Shown one piece after another: positions 9,601-16,441 of a stretch of 64,000 bases of DNA. Within the stretch, counting starts at the first letter, position 1. Each line of letters begins with the position of its first letter. This DNA comes from Pseudomonas sp. 21 (GTDB lineage Bacteria > Pseudomonadota > Gammaproteobacteria > Pseudomonadales > Pseudomonadaceae): NCBI RefSeq assembly GCF_000955805.1, contig NZ_JYOA01000004.1:62001-126000 (forward strand), in the 5' to 3' direction. Under the pieces are notes generated by a model. The model did not search any database, was not told the DNA's origin, and saw nothing but the letters and a program-made list of their open reading frames with translations. Position numbers and translations under genes: made by a program.

Positions 9601-10121
9601 CCGACCGACTCTGCAAGGTGCTCGACCATCGCCTGGAAGTGCGCTCGTGGCCGGGCAAGGGCAGCGTGTTCAGCGTCAGCGTGCCGCTGGCTCGCCAACC
9701 CGCTCCGGCGCCGCTCAACGGGCACAAGGTGGAAACCCCGGAACAGCTCAACGGCGCGCAGGTGCTCTGCGTGGACAACGAAGACAGCATCCTCACCGGC
9801 ATGAACAGCCTGCTGACCCGCTGGGGCTGCCGCGTGCTAACCGCACGCAGCCGCGAGGAGTGCCAGGCCCTGCTGGACGGCGACGCGCGCCCGCAACTGG
9901 CCCTGATCGACTACCACCTGGACGACGGCGAGCTGGGCACCGACCTCATGGCCTGGCTGCGCACCCGCCTGGGCGAGCCGGTGCCGGGCGTGGTGATCAG
10001 CGCGGACGCCCGCCCCGAACTGGTGGCGCAGATCCATGCGGCGGGGCTGGACTTCCTGCCCAAGCCGGTGAAGCCGGCGGCGTTGCGGGCGTTGTTGAGT
10101 CGGCATCTGAGTTTGAGATAA
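6645..10121 (+). CDS. Hybrid sensor histidine kinase with N-terminal sodium/solute-symporter domain
   Basis: The 1158-residue protein joins a transporter to a two-component sensor. Residues about 1-490 form a multi-span sodium:solute symporter (SSF/PutP) domain. A PAS-type domain follows at about 640-760 (GISVVDQSLRLVAWNHRYIELF), then a coiled segment (about 765-795). The histidine-kinase domain has the phosphoacceptor H807 in SHDLMQPLNAARLF and an ATPase domain with DHGPGIP and LGLGLAI. A C-terminal receiver domain has its phosphorylatable aspartate at D1089 (ALIDYH). The architecture resembles CbrA and matches PA3271 by gene order. The symporter part may transport or merely sense a nutrient. 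No response-regulator gene lies beside it, so the output partner is elsewhere. The start at 6645 has GGAG upstream. Confidence 0.9.
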   Translation: MSLSSGLIATVALLYMAVLFAIAFYGDRRRAPLSPRVRAWVYSLSLAVYCTSWTFFGAVGQAADQLWSFLPIYVGPVLLMLFAPWVLQKMIMISKQENITSIADFIAARYGKSQALAVVVALICVVCVLPYIALQLKGIVLGVNLLIGAGPDSTGIRAQDTALIVSLILALFTIVFGTRNLDVTEHHRGMVLAIAFESLVKLTAFLAVGIFVTYGLYDGFGDLVDKARVAPQLNEYWKETVHWPAMLLQTGVAMTAIMCLPRQFHVLVVENIEPRDLNLARWVFPIYLVLAALFVVPIALAGQMHLPAGVMPDSFVISLPLAEAHPALALLAFIGGASAATGMVIVASVALSTMVSNDMLLPWLLRRKGEAEQPFEVFRHWLLTVRRVSIALILLLAYVSYRLLGSTASLATIGQIAFAAIAQLGPAMIGALYWKQANRRGVFAGLAAGSFLWAYTLVLPVVAKGLGWPLETFPGLAWLAGRPFGLSIEPLTLGVLLSLIGNFALFGLVSVFSRTRVSEHWQASRFIGQEISQKLSSRSMLAVQLEDLLMLAARFVGEERARQSFIRFAYRQGKGFTPSQNANDEWIAHTERLLAGVLGASSARAVVKAAIEGREMQVEDVVKIADEASEVLQFNRALLQGAIENITQGISVVDQSLRLVAWNHRYIELFEYPDGLIYVGRPIADIIRYNAERNLCGPGDPDLHVAKRLYWMRQGTPHTSERLFPNGRVIELIGNPMPGGGFVMSFTDITNYRDAEQGLKDANEGLEQRVQERTFELSQLNQALTEAKGTAEAANQSKSRFLAAVSHDLMQPLNAARLFSAALAHQEKLPEEATELVRHLDSSLRSAEDLITDLLDISRLEGGRVSADVAAFPLSNLYDTLGVEFRVLAQEHGIDFHVRGSKLRVESDIKLLRRVLQNFLTNAFRYAKGHVLLGVRREAGHLRLEVWDHGPGIPPDKLQVIFEEFKRLDSHQTRAEKGLGLGLAIADRLCKVLDHRLEVRSWPGKGSVFSVSVPLARQPAPAPLNGHKVETPEQLNGAQVLCVDNEDSILTGMNSLLTRWGCRVLTARSREECQALLDGDARPQLALIDYHLDDGELGTDLMAWLRTRLGEPVPGVVISADARPELVAQIHAAGLDFLPKPVKPAALRALLSRHLSLR

Positions 10122-10152
10122 GTCCGCCCGCCGTTCGTTCGCAGCGGCGGCG

Positions 10153-10228
10153 GTTCGCGAGCAAGCTCGCTCCTACAGTCAGCCGTAACTTCAAGTGGCT
10201 TTTTGTAGGAGCGAGCTTGCTCGCGAAC
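10153..10228. repeat. Inverted pair of REP-type palindromes
   Basis: Two copies of the unit whose core is GCGAGCAAGCTCGC, with a TCCTACA tail, face each other at 10153-10177 and 10204-10228. The same unit occurs as pairs at 17832-17920 and 32151-32227. They sit between converging genes and can form long hairpins. This is typical of Pseudomonas REP elements, which are mobilised by RAYT transposases in trans. Confidence 0.85.
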
Positions 10229-10256
10229 CCGCCCAGCCCCCATGGCAGAAGGCAGC

Positions 10257-10715
10257 TCACGCCACCCTCCCGCGCCACTGCAACAACACCACCCCGGCAA
10301 TGATCAGCCCGATGGCCAGATAACCTTCGGGCGACAACCGCCGCACCGAAAAACCGGCCCAGCCGAACTGGTCGCACAGCGCCGACATCAGCATCTGCCC
10401 CGCCACCACGCAGGCCAGGAAAGTCGCCGCGCCCAGCTGCGGCGCCAGCATCACGGCCACCGTCAGATACGCCGCGCCGAACAGCCCACCCAGCCAGCCC
10501 CACCAGGGCGTGGTGGCGATTCCGGCGGCGGCCGGGAGCGGTACGCGGAACGCCAGCAGCGCAATGATCACCGCCGCCAGGCTGACACCCAGCGAAGTCA
10601 GGCTGGCACTCAGCGGATGCCCCAATTGGCGCCCCAGCAGCGAGTTGCTGCCCGCCTGCAGGGCAACCATTGCGCCCACAGCGATGGCAGGCAATAGCAG
10701 AAGCAGTTTTGACAT
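10257..10715 (-). CDS. YdcZ-type (DUF606) small inner-membrane transporter
   Basis: A 152-residue, very hydrophobic protein with about five predicted membrane segments, starting LLLLLPAIAVGAMVALQAGSNSLLG. The gly/ala-rich WGWLGGLFGAAYLT stretch and the short length match the DMT_YdcZ family of the drug/metabolite transporter superfamily, half-length proteins that probably dimerise. The gene is divergent from a LysR regulator 83 bp away, a standard layout for a transporter controlled by that regulator. The substrate is unknown; some relatives are thought to export small metabolites. Confidence 0.8.
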   Translation of the reverse strand: MSKLLLLLPAIAVGAMVALQAGSNSLLGRQLGHPLSASLTSLGVSLAAVIIALLAFRVPLPAAAGIATTPWWGWLGGLFGAAYLTVAVMLAPQLGAATFLACVVAGQMLMSALCDQFGWAGFSVRRLSPEGYLAIGLIIAGVVLLQWRGRVA

Positions 10716-10798
10716 CGAAGATTCTCCCTGGCTTGTCGATGGAGCTCAGCTTCTGCTATCCATCCAGCTCATGGAAATGAATGATTGGTACATCCTGA

Positions 10799-11707
10799 AT
10801 GCACTCGATTCATGACTTGCGCCGCATCGACCTCAACCTGCTGGTGATCCTCGATGCCCTGCTGGAAGAGCGCCACGTCTCCCGCGCCGCCGAGCGGCTG
10901 GCGATGACCCAGCCGGCGGTGAGCCACGCGCTCAATCGCCTACGCGACCTGCTGGACGACCCGCTGCTGGTGCGCGCCGGCAACCAGATGCAGCTGACTC
11001 GCCGCGCCTTCGAGCTGGCCGGCCCGCTGCGGGAAATCCTCGGCGGCGTACGCCGGCTGGTGCTGGGCGATGATTTCGACCCGGCCAGTGCCGAGCTGGA
11101 GCTGCGCCTGGGCATGTCCGACTATGGCGCCTGGGTGGTGTTGCCAACGCTGCTGCCGGTCCTGCGCCGCGAGGCGCCGGGCATCCACCTGGACGTCCGC
11201 CAGGCTTCGCGCGGGGGCATGGCCGAGCAGGTGGCGAGCGGCGAACTGGATGGCGCCCTCGGGGTCTTCCCGATGCTGCCCGAGGGGCTGCGCGTGCAGC
11301 GCCTGTTCGAGGAGCGCTTCGTCTGCCTGTGCTCGCGCGACACCCTGGGCGGCCGCAAGCGCCTGGACCTGGACGACTACCTCGCCGCGCCGCACCTGCG
11401 GGTCGCCCTGCAACAAAGCCCGGCGGAAGAGATCGACAGTCATCTGGAAAAGCTCGGCCGGCGCCGTCAGGTGGCCTCTACCGTGCCGCATTTCAGCGTG
11501 GCGCCCAGCCTGTTGGCGGGCACCGACCTGGTGCTGACGATTGCTGCGCGGATGCTCCCGGATGATCTCGAAAGCCATGGCCTGGCCAGCTTCGAGCCGC
11601 CGCTGAAACTGGCGCCGTTCGATTTCGTGCAGATCTGGTCGGAGGCCAGCGAGGACGACCCGGCGCGGCGCTGGCTGCGCGGCAAGCTGGCCCAGGCAGC
11701 CAGCTGA
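10799..11707 (+). CDS. LysR-family transcriptional regulator
   Basis: A 302-residue LysR-type regulator. Residues about 8-67 contain the winged helix-turn-helix (FDRASRAAERLAMTQPAVSHALNRLR type, here SRAAERLAMTQPAVSHALNRLRD). Residues about 95-295 form the two-lobed periplasmic-binding-protein-like inducer domain. The N-terminus DLNLLVILDALLEERHVSRA is of the NodD/PcpR/LinR-like subgroup. The short divergent promoter region shared with the YdcZ-like gene suggests it controls that transporter and itself. The ATG at 10799 has only a weak ribosome-binding site, but the conserved domain begins immediately after it. Confidence 0.87.
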   Translation: MHSIHDLRRIDLNLLVILDALLEERHVSRAAERLAMTQPAVSHALNRLRDLLDDPLLVRAGNQMQLTRRAFELAGPLREILGGVRRLVLGDDFDPASAELELRLGMSDYGAWVVLPTLLPVLRREAPGIHLDVRQASRGGMAEQVASGELDGALGVFPMLPEGLRVQRLFEERFVCLCSRDTLGGRKRLDLDDYLAAPHLRVALQQSPAEEIDSHLEKLGRRRQVASTVPHFSVAPSLLAGTDLVLTIAARMLPDDLESHGLASFEPPLKLAPFDFVQIWSEASEDDPARRWLRGKLAQAAS

Positions 11708-11711
11708 CTGC

Positions 11712-12530
11712 CTATTCCGGGGTTTCCAGGCGACGGAGGATTTCCCCGACGCGCTCGCCGAGCATCTCGTTGGCCGAGCGCTTCAGGCCTCGCGCCAGCT
11801 CCACCAGCACCACCTGCTCGGCCACCGGGCGCAGGCGCTGGAAGACTTCGGCAAGGCGCTCCAGATCGGCCGCGCCGGGCAGCAGGTCAGCGCCCGGCTT
11901 GTCCACCAGATGGGTGACCACCAGGCGCACGATGCCGGCGGCCAGGTGTTCCGTATCACGGCGCAATACAGCCAGGTGATCCAGCAGCGACGCCAGCGGA
12001 ATACCCGCGCGGTAGAGCTCGACACCGGCATTGAACAGGCGCGGGCTGGGAATGCTGATGCGCTCGCCATCGAACGCCAGCAGCCCTTGCGCCAGCGCCT
12101 GGTCGATCACGGCGTCGTCCAGCTCATCGCCAAACAGCGCCTGCAGGTCGCTGAACTCGATGCTGCCGGGGGACTCCAGGTTCCACGGCCCGACGATGGC
12201 TTCGTCGAGGCCCAGCACATGGTCCAGGTCATGGCCGCTTTCCCAGCTGTGCAGCAGCTCCTTGATATTGGCGATGTTGTAGCCGCGTTCCAGCAAGCGG
12301 TTGATCAGCCGCAGGCGGCGCAGGTGGCTGGCGAAATACACCCCGGCGCGGCCACGGCGCTCGGGCGGCGGCAGCAGGCCGCGATCCTGGTAGGCGCGCA
12401 GGTTGCGCACCGTGGTGCCGCCCTCGCGGGCCAGTTCATCCACCGAGTACTCGCGCTCGTCTTCCAGCGCGGAAGGCGCGTCATCCGGGCGTTGCAGCAG
12501 GCGCTGCAGGAGGTTCAGGGGTGTGCTCAT
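11712..12530 (-). CDS. MerR-family transcriptional regulator with long C-terminal domain
   Basis: A 272-residue regulator. Residues about 27-95 are the MerR winged-helix DNA-binding domain (YSVDELAREGGTTVRNLRAYQDRGLL, then LRRLRLINRLLERGYNIANIKEL). The remaining 170 residues are helical and lack the cysteine clusters of metal-sensing MerR proteins, so the signal is probably organic. The ATG at 12530 (MSTPLNLL) is preferred. The frame extends to a TTG at 12566 but those residues match nothing in the family. It is divergent from the M24/EphD-like/ferritin-like operon, with palindromes in the 270-bp gap, and is the likely regulator of that operon. Confidence 0.85.
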   Translation of the reverse strand: MSTPLNLLQRLLQRPDDAPSALEDEREYSVDELAREGGTTVRNLRAYQDRGLLPPPERRGRAGVYFASHLRRLRLINRLLERGYNIANIKELLHSWESGHDLDHVLGLDEAIVGPWNLESPGSIEFSDLQALFGDELDDAVIDQALAQGLLAFDGERISIPSPRLFNAGVELYRAGIPLASLLDHLAVLRRDTEHLAAGIVRLVVTHLVDKPGADLLPGAADLERLAEVFQRLRPVAEQVVLVELARGLKRSANEMLGERVGEILRRLETPE

Positions 12531-12800
12531 GGCCGGATGATAGCCATCGACATGCCCCCGGAACAATCGGAAGGATTAATCCTTCGGTGATCTCCTTCTC
12601 ATCCCCGAGGCCCAACCAAAGACGGGAACTGCACCCGCCCGATTTCGCCCTGCCGGCCGCAACCCGCGCCGCCAGCGGCTCCCCGCTCCGGTAACACTCC
12701 AGGCCCGCGACGCACGCATGGCGCAACGGCATCCGATGGGTCAGCATCGATCGTGACATCGCCCGATGTAACGATAACAACAACCAGCCTGGAGAAAGTC
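12531..12800. promoter_or_regulatory. Divergent control region with two palindromes
   Basis: The gap between the MerR gene and the M24 operon carries a perfect 16-bp palindrome GAAGGATTAATCCTTC at 12570-12585, 40 bp before the MerR start. A second palindrome, ACATCG-CC-CGATGT, lies at 12756-12769, about 30 bp before the M24 start. Dyads in these positions fit MerR-type operators, which lie within the promoter spacer. Assignment of either dyad to the MerR protein is inference. Confidence 0.5.
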
Positions 12801-13685
12801 ATGTCCCAAGGCGCCTGGGTGCCCACCCCCGAAGACCTGCGGCACTTCCGCGAGATTCAGCAACTGGCCTACCGCTGCTGCGAAACCATTGCCGGCGAAC
12901 TGCGCCCGGGCATCAGCGAGCGCGAGACCGCCGCGCTGATGAAGACCTGGCTGCTCGATCACGGCGTGCGCGACTGGTTCCACCAGCCCTTCGCCTGGTT
13001 CGGCAGCCGCACCTCGTTCAAGGGCTTCGACGGCCTGCGCCACCTGGGCGGCTTCAACCTGGCCTTCTACCCCGGCAAGCAGCGCCTGGAGGAAGGCATG
13101 CCCTTCATCCTCGATTGCGCGCCGACCCTGGGCGCCTACACGGCCGACGTCGGCTACTCCGGCGCACTGGGCCACAACCTGCTGGTGGAGCGCCTGATGG
13201 ACGACCTGCTGGCACACCGCAACCTGATCGTCGAACAAGTGCGCCAGCGCCTGCCGCTGGCCCAGGTCAGCCAGTCGGTGGACCGCCTCTGCCAGCGCCA
13301 GGGCACCCTGCCGCGGCACAAGGCCTACCCCTTCGAAGTGCTGGCGCACCGCGTGGAAAAACTCGGCGCGCGCAACACCGGCCCGTCGGTGGCGCGCTTT
13401 GGCGTGCGCAACATCGCCACCCTGATGAAGAACGCCCTGATCACCGGCCGCCGCGAGGGCTGGTCGCCGCTGTGGTCGAGCAATGATCGTTCGCAGCACG
13501 CACCGACGCCGGGCCTCTGGGCTGTCGAGCCGCACCTGGGCCTGCGCGGCGTGGGCGCCAAGTTCGAAGAGCTGCTGGTGGTCACCGAGGACGACGCCTA
13601 CTGGCTGGACGACGACCTGCCCCACGTACGCCGCTGGACCGAACGCGGCCTGATCAGCGCCCCGGCGCGGCGGGAGGTGGCATGA
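12801..13685 (+). CDS. M24-family metallopeptidase-like protein
   Basis: A 294-residue pita-bread fold protein of the M24 family (methionine aminopeptidase, creatinase, proline dipeptidase). All five dinuclear-metal ligands expected for the family can be aligned: D105 (FILDCAP), D116 (YTADVGY), H183 (VLAHRV), E243 (WAVEPH) and E256 (AKFEEL). It should therefore be catalytically competent, probably with manganese, cobalt or iron. The ATG at 12801 has GGAG nine bases upstream; an in-frame ATG further upstream at 12753 would overlap the operator palindrome. Its stop overlaps the next start (ATGA), so it is translationally coupled to the hydrolase-SDR fusion. The natural substrate is unknown; the operon context suggests a small molecule rather than a peptide. 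Confidence 0.82.
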   Translation: MSQGAWVPTPEDLRHFREIQQLAYRCCETIAGELRPGISERETAALMKTWLLDHGVRDWFHQPFAWFGSRTSFKGFDGLRHLGGFNLAFYPGKQRLEEGMPFILDCAPTLGAYTADVGYSGALGHNLLVERLMDDLLAHRNLIVEQVRQRLPLAQVSQSVDRLCQRQGTLPRHKAYPFEVLAHRVEKLGARNTGPSVARFGVRNIATLMKNALITGRREGWSPLWSSNDRSQHAPTPGLWAVEPHLGLRGVGAKFEELLVVTEDDAYWLDDDLPHVRRWTERGLISAPARREVA

Positions 13686-15454
13686 ACGCCATGCTGGAGA
13701 AGAGCCTGCCGGCGCCGGAACGGCTGGACGTGCAGTCCGGCAACGTACGCCTGGCCGTCTGGCGCTGGGGCGAGGCGCACCTGCCGATGGTGCTGTTCGT
13801 CCACGGCTACCCGGACAACCACGAAACCTGGCTGCCGCTGATCCGCCACCTCTCGGGGCGCTTCCAGCTGGTGGCCTACGACGTGCGCGGCGCCGGCGAA
13901 TCGGACAAGCCGCGCAAGACCCGCGACTACCGCCTGGAACTGCTCAGCCAGGACCTCAAGGCCGTGCTCGACGCCGTCAGCCCGCAGCGCGCGGTGCACC
14001 TGGTGGCGCATGACTGGGGCTCGATCCAGACCTGGGAAAGCGTCACCGACCCGCAATTGCGCGCCCGCATCGCCTCCTACACCAGCGTCTCCGGCCCCTG
14101 CCTGGACCACGTCGGTTTCTGGATGCGCGACCGCCTGCGCCGCAAGACCCCGCGCGCGCTGCTGCAGATGGCCAGCCAGCTGCTGCACTCCTGGTACATC
14201 TACTACTTCCACCTGCCGCTGCTGCCGTCGCTGTCCTGGCGCTTCGGCGCAGCCAAGGCCTGGCCGCAGTACCTGCGCAAGGTCGAAGGCATCCGCAACC
14301 CGGTGCGCAACCCGCACCAGGCCAGCGATGGCGAGCACGGCGTGAAGCTCTACCGGGCCAACTTCATCACCTCGATCTTCAAGCCGCGCAAGCGCCACAC
14401 CGAGGTGCCGGTGCAACTTATCGTGCCGACCCGCGACCGCTACGTCGGCCAGCAACTGTTCCAGCAGCTTTCGCTGTGGGCGCCGCGCCTGTGGCGCCGC
14501 GATGTCACTGCCGGACACTGGCAACTGCTCGCCGAACCGGCCCGGCTGGGCAAGTGGATCGACGAATTCGTCAGCCACATCGAGGGCGGCGAAGCCACCC
14601 CGGAACTGCAGCGCGCGGCGCTGAAACCCGGCGCCGGCCCCTTCGCCGGCAAGCTGGTGGTGGTCACCGGCGCGGGCGGCGGCATCGGTCGCTCAACCCT
14701 GCTCAGCTTCGCCGAACGCGGCGCCAGCGTGCTGGCCGCGGACATCGACCCGGCCGCCGCCGAACGTAGTGCCGAGCTGGCCCGTGCGGTCGGCGCCACG
14801 GCTCACAGCTATTGCGTGGATGTGGGCGACAGCGCCGCCATGGAGCGCTTCGCGCAGTGGGTGAAGAGCAGCCTCGGCGTACCCGACGTGGTGGTCAGCA
14901 ATGCCGGCATCGGCATGGCCGGGCCGATGCTCAAGACCACCCCGGAGGAATGGGAACGCCTGCTGCGCATCAACCTGTGGAGCGTGATCGACGGTTGCCG
15001 GTTGTTCGGCAAGCAGATGGTCGAGGCCGGCAAGCCGGGGCACCTGGTCAACGTCGCCTCCGGCGTGGCCTTTGCGCCGTCACGCAACTACCCGGCCTAC
15101 GCCACCAGCAAGGCTGCGGTGCTGATGCTCAGCGAGTGCCTGCGCGCCGAACTGGCGGGCCATGGCATCGGCGTCAGCGCGGCGTGCCCGGGCTTCGTCG
15201 ACACCGGCATCGTCCAGGCCACGCGCTTCGCCGGCCTGGATGACGAACAACAGGCGAAACACCGCGCCAAGGTGCAGCGCTTCTACCGTCGGCGCCGGCT
15301 CAGCCCGGACACCGTCGGCGAACGCATCACCCGCGCGGTGGAACGCAACCAGCCGGTGGTGAAAGTCGGCAGCGAAGTGCACCTGGGCGCCCTGCAATGG
15401 CGCTTCATGCCCTGGCTGTCGCGCCTGTTCGCCCGCCTCAATCTCACTGCCTGA
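13682..15454 (+). CDS. Alpha/beta hydrolase - short-chain dehydrogenase fusion (EphD-like)
   Basis: The 590-residue protein fuses two enzymes. Residues about 15-300 are an alpha/beta hydrolase with the oxyanion motif HGYPD (41-45) and a nucleophile elbow AHDWGS with aspartate 111 instead of serine. Asp is the epoxide-hydrolase / haloalkane-dehalogenase type nucleophile. A matching catalytic histidine is H279 (TAGHWQ). Residues about 322-560 are a classical SDR: the nucleotide motif TGAGGGIG near 328-335, NAGIG, and the active-site YATSK near residue 473. The same two-domain layout and length are known from mycobacterial EphD, an epoxide hydrolase-SDR acting on lipids. Here it is co-translated with the M24 gene and followed after 8 bp by a ferritin-like gene. 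An epoxide or hydroxy-lipid substrate is inferred. Confidence 0.85.
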   Translation: MNAMLEKSLPAPERLDVQSGNVRLAVWRWGEAHLPMVLFVHGYPDNHETWLPLIRHLSGRFQLVAYDVRGAGESDKPRKTRDYRLELLSQDLKAVLDAVSPQRAVHLVAHDWGSIQTWESVTDPQLRARIASYTSVSGPCLDHVGFWMRDRLRRKTPRALLQMASQLLHSWYIYYFHLPLLPSLSWRFGAAKAWPQYLRKVEGIRNPVRNPHQASDGEHGVKLYRANFITSIFKPRKRHTEVPVQLIVPTRDRYVGQQLFQQLSLWAPRLWRRDVTAGHWQLLAEPARLGKWIDEFVSHIEGGEATPELQRAALKPGAGPFAGKLVVVTGAGGGIGRSTLLSFAERGASVLAADIDPAAAERSAELARAVGATAHSYCVDVGDSAAMERFAQWVKSSLGVPDVVVSNAGIGMAGPMLKTTPEEWERLLRINLWSVIDGCRLFGKQMVEAGKPGHLVNVASGVAFAPSRNYPAYATSKAAVLMLSECLRAELAGHGIGVSAACPGFVDTGIVQATRFAGLDDEQQAKHRAKVQRFYRRRRLSPDTVGERITRAVERNQPVVKVGSEVHLGALQWRFMPWLSRLFARLNLTA

Positions 15455-15462
15455 GAACTGCC

Positions 15463-16353
15463 ATGAACGATCATCATCACAAGCTGGTGCAACGCAAGGT
15501 GCAGTTCGACTACACCGACTCGCCGCTGCACTGGATTCCCGGCGAGCCCGAGGCGTCCCACGCGATCAACGTCATCCACATGATGCTGCCGGCGGGCGAG
15601 TTGTGGTTCTGCCGGCTGTACAACAAGGCGCTGCCCTTCGTGAAGGAAGGCCGGCTGCGCGAGGACGTGCAGGGCTTCATCCGCCAGGAAGCCATGCACG
15701 CCCGCGCCCACTCGGGTGCCCTGGAGCGCTACCTGAGTCACCACGGCATCGACTCCACGCGCTATCTGAAGGTCATGGACTACCTGTTCGAGCAACTGCT
15801 CAGCGACACGCCGCTGGGTATCGAACTGTTCAATCGCACCCCCTGGCTCAAGCGCTGGTGGATCGGCCAGCGCTGCGCCATCGTCGCTGCGGTGGAGCAC
15901 TTCACCTGCATCCTCGGCAAATGGATTCTCGAAGCCGATGCGCTGGACCGCGCCAAGGCCGATCCGGTGCTGCTCGACCTGTTCCGCTGGCACGGCGCCG
16001 AGGAAGTGGAGCACCGCAACGTCGCCCATGACCTGCACGTGCACCTGGGCGGCACCTTCGTCAGCCGGCAGCTGTGGATGTTCGTGGTGTGGCCGCTGAT
16101 CATCTATCTGTTCGCCTTCGGCACCCGCACCCTGTCGCGACAGGACCCCACCATCGCCAAACCACGCTCCTTCGCCGCAATCTGGCGCGATGGCTCGAAG
16201 TCCGGCGTGCTGCCGAAGATCAGCTCGCTGGCCACCAGCTTCCTGCGCTACTTCAAGCCCTGGTACCACCCGGACCACGAGGCCAACACCCAGGAAGCGC
16301 TGGACTACCTGGCCCGTTCGCCGGCCGCCAGCCGGGCCGCGCGCGCCTCGTAA
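15463..16353 (+). CDS. PF10118-type predicted metal-dependent hydrolase, ferritin-like
   Basis: A 296-residue protein of the family annotated as predicted metal-dependent hydrolases (COG3687). The sequence shows a ligand set usual for diiron-carboxylate proteins: E46, E76-x-x-H79 (QEAMHA), E145 (VEHF) and E181-x-x-H184 (EEVEHR), in mostly helical sequence, with a hydrophobic segment at about 203-218 (LWMFVVWPLIIYLFAFG). This suggests a membrane-associated diiron oxygenase or oxidase rather than a hydrolase. It starts 8 bp after the EphD-like gene and is the last gene of the MerR-linked operon. Family assignment is from overall resemblance and the diiron reading is inference from the residue pattern. 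Confidence 0.78.
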   Translation: MNDHHHKLVQRKVQFDYTDSPLHWIPGEPEASHAINVIHMMLPAGELWFCRLYNKALPFVKEGRLREDVQGFIRQEAMHARAHSGALERYLSHHGIDSTRYLKVMDYLFEQLLSDTPLGIELFNRTPWLKRWWIGQRCAIVAAVEHFTCILGKWILEADALDRAKADPVLLDLFRWHGAEEVEHRNVAHDLHVHLGGTFVSRQLWMFVVWPLIIYLFAFGTRTLSRQDPTIAKPRSFAAIWRDGSKSGVLPKISSLATSFLRYFKPWYHPDHEANTQEALDYLARSPAASRAARAS

Positions 16354-16441
16354 GGCCTGTCGGCGCGCCCGCGCAGTGGATGCGCGGCGCACGCCGATCG
16401 CATACTGCGGCATCCGTTATTCGACTCAGGGATGCCGCCGT

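Noticed and set aside
6522-9725. A 1067-residue minus-strand open frame opposite the sensor kinase
   Set aside because: Low-complexity Gln/His/Ala/Gly composition and no motif. The plus-strand kinase is complete.
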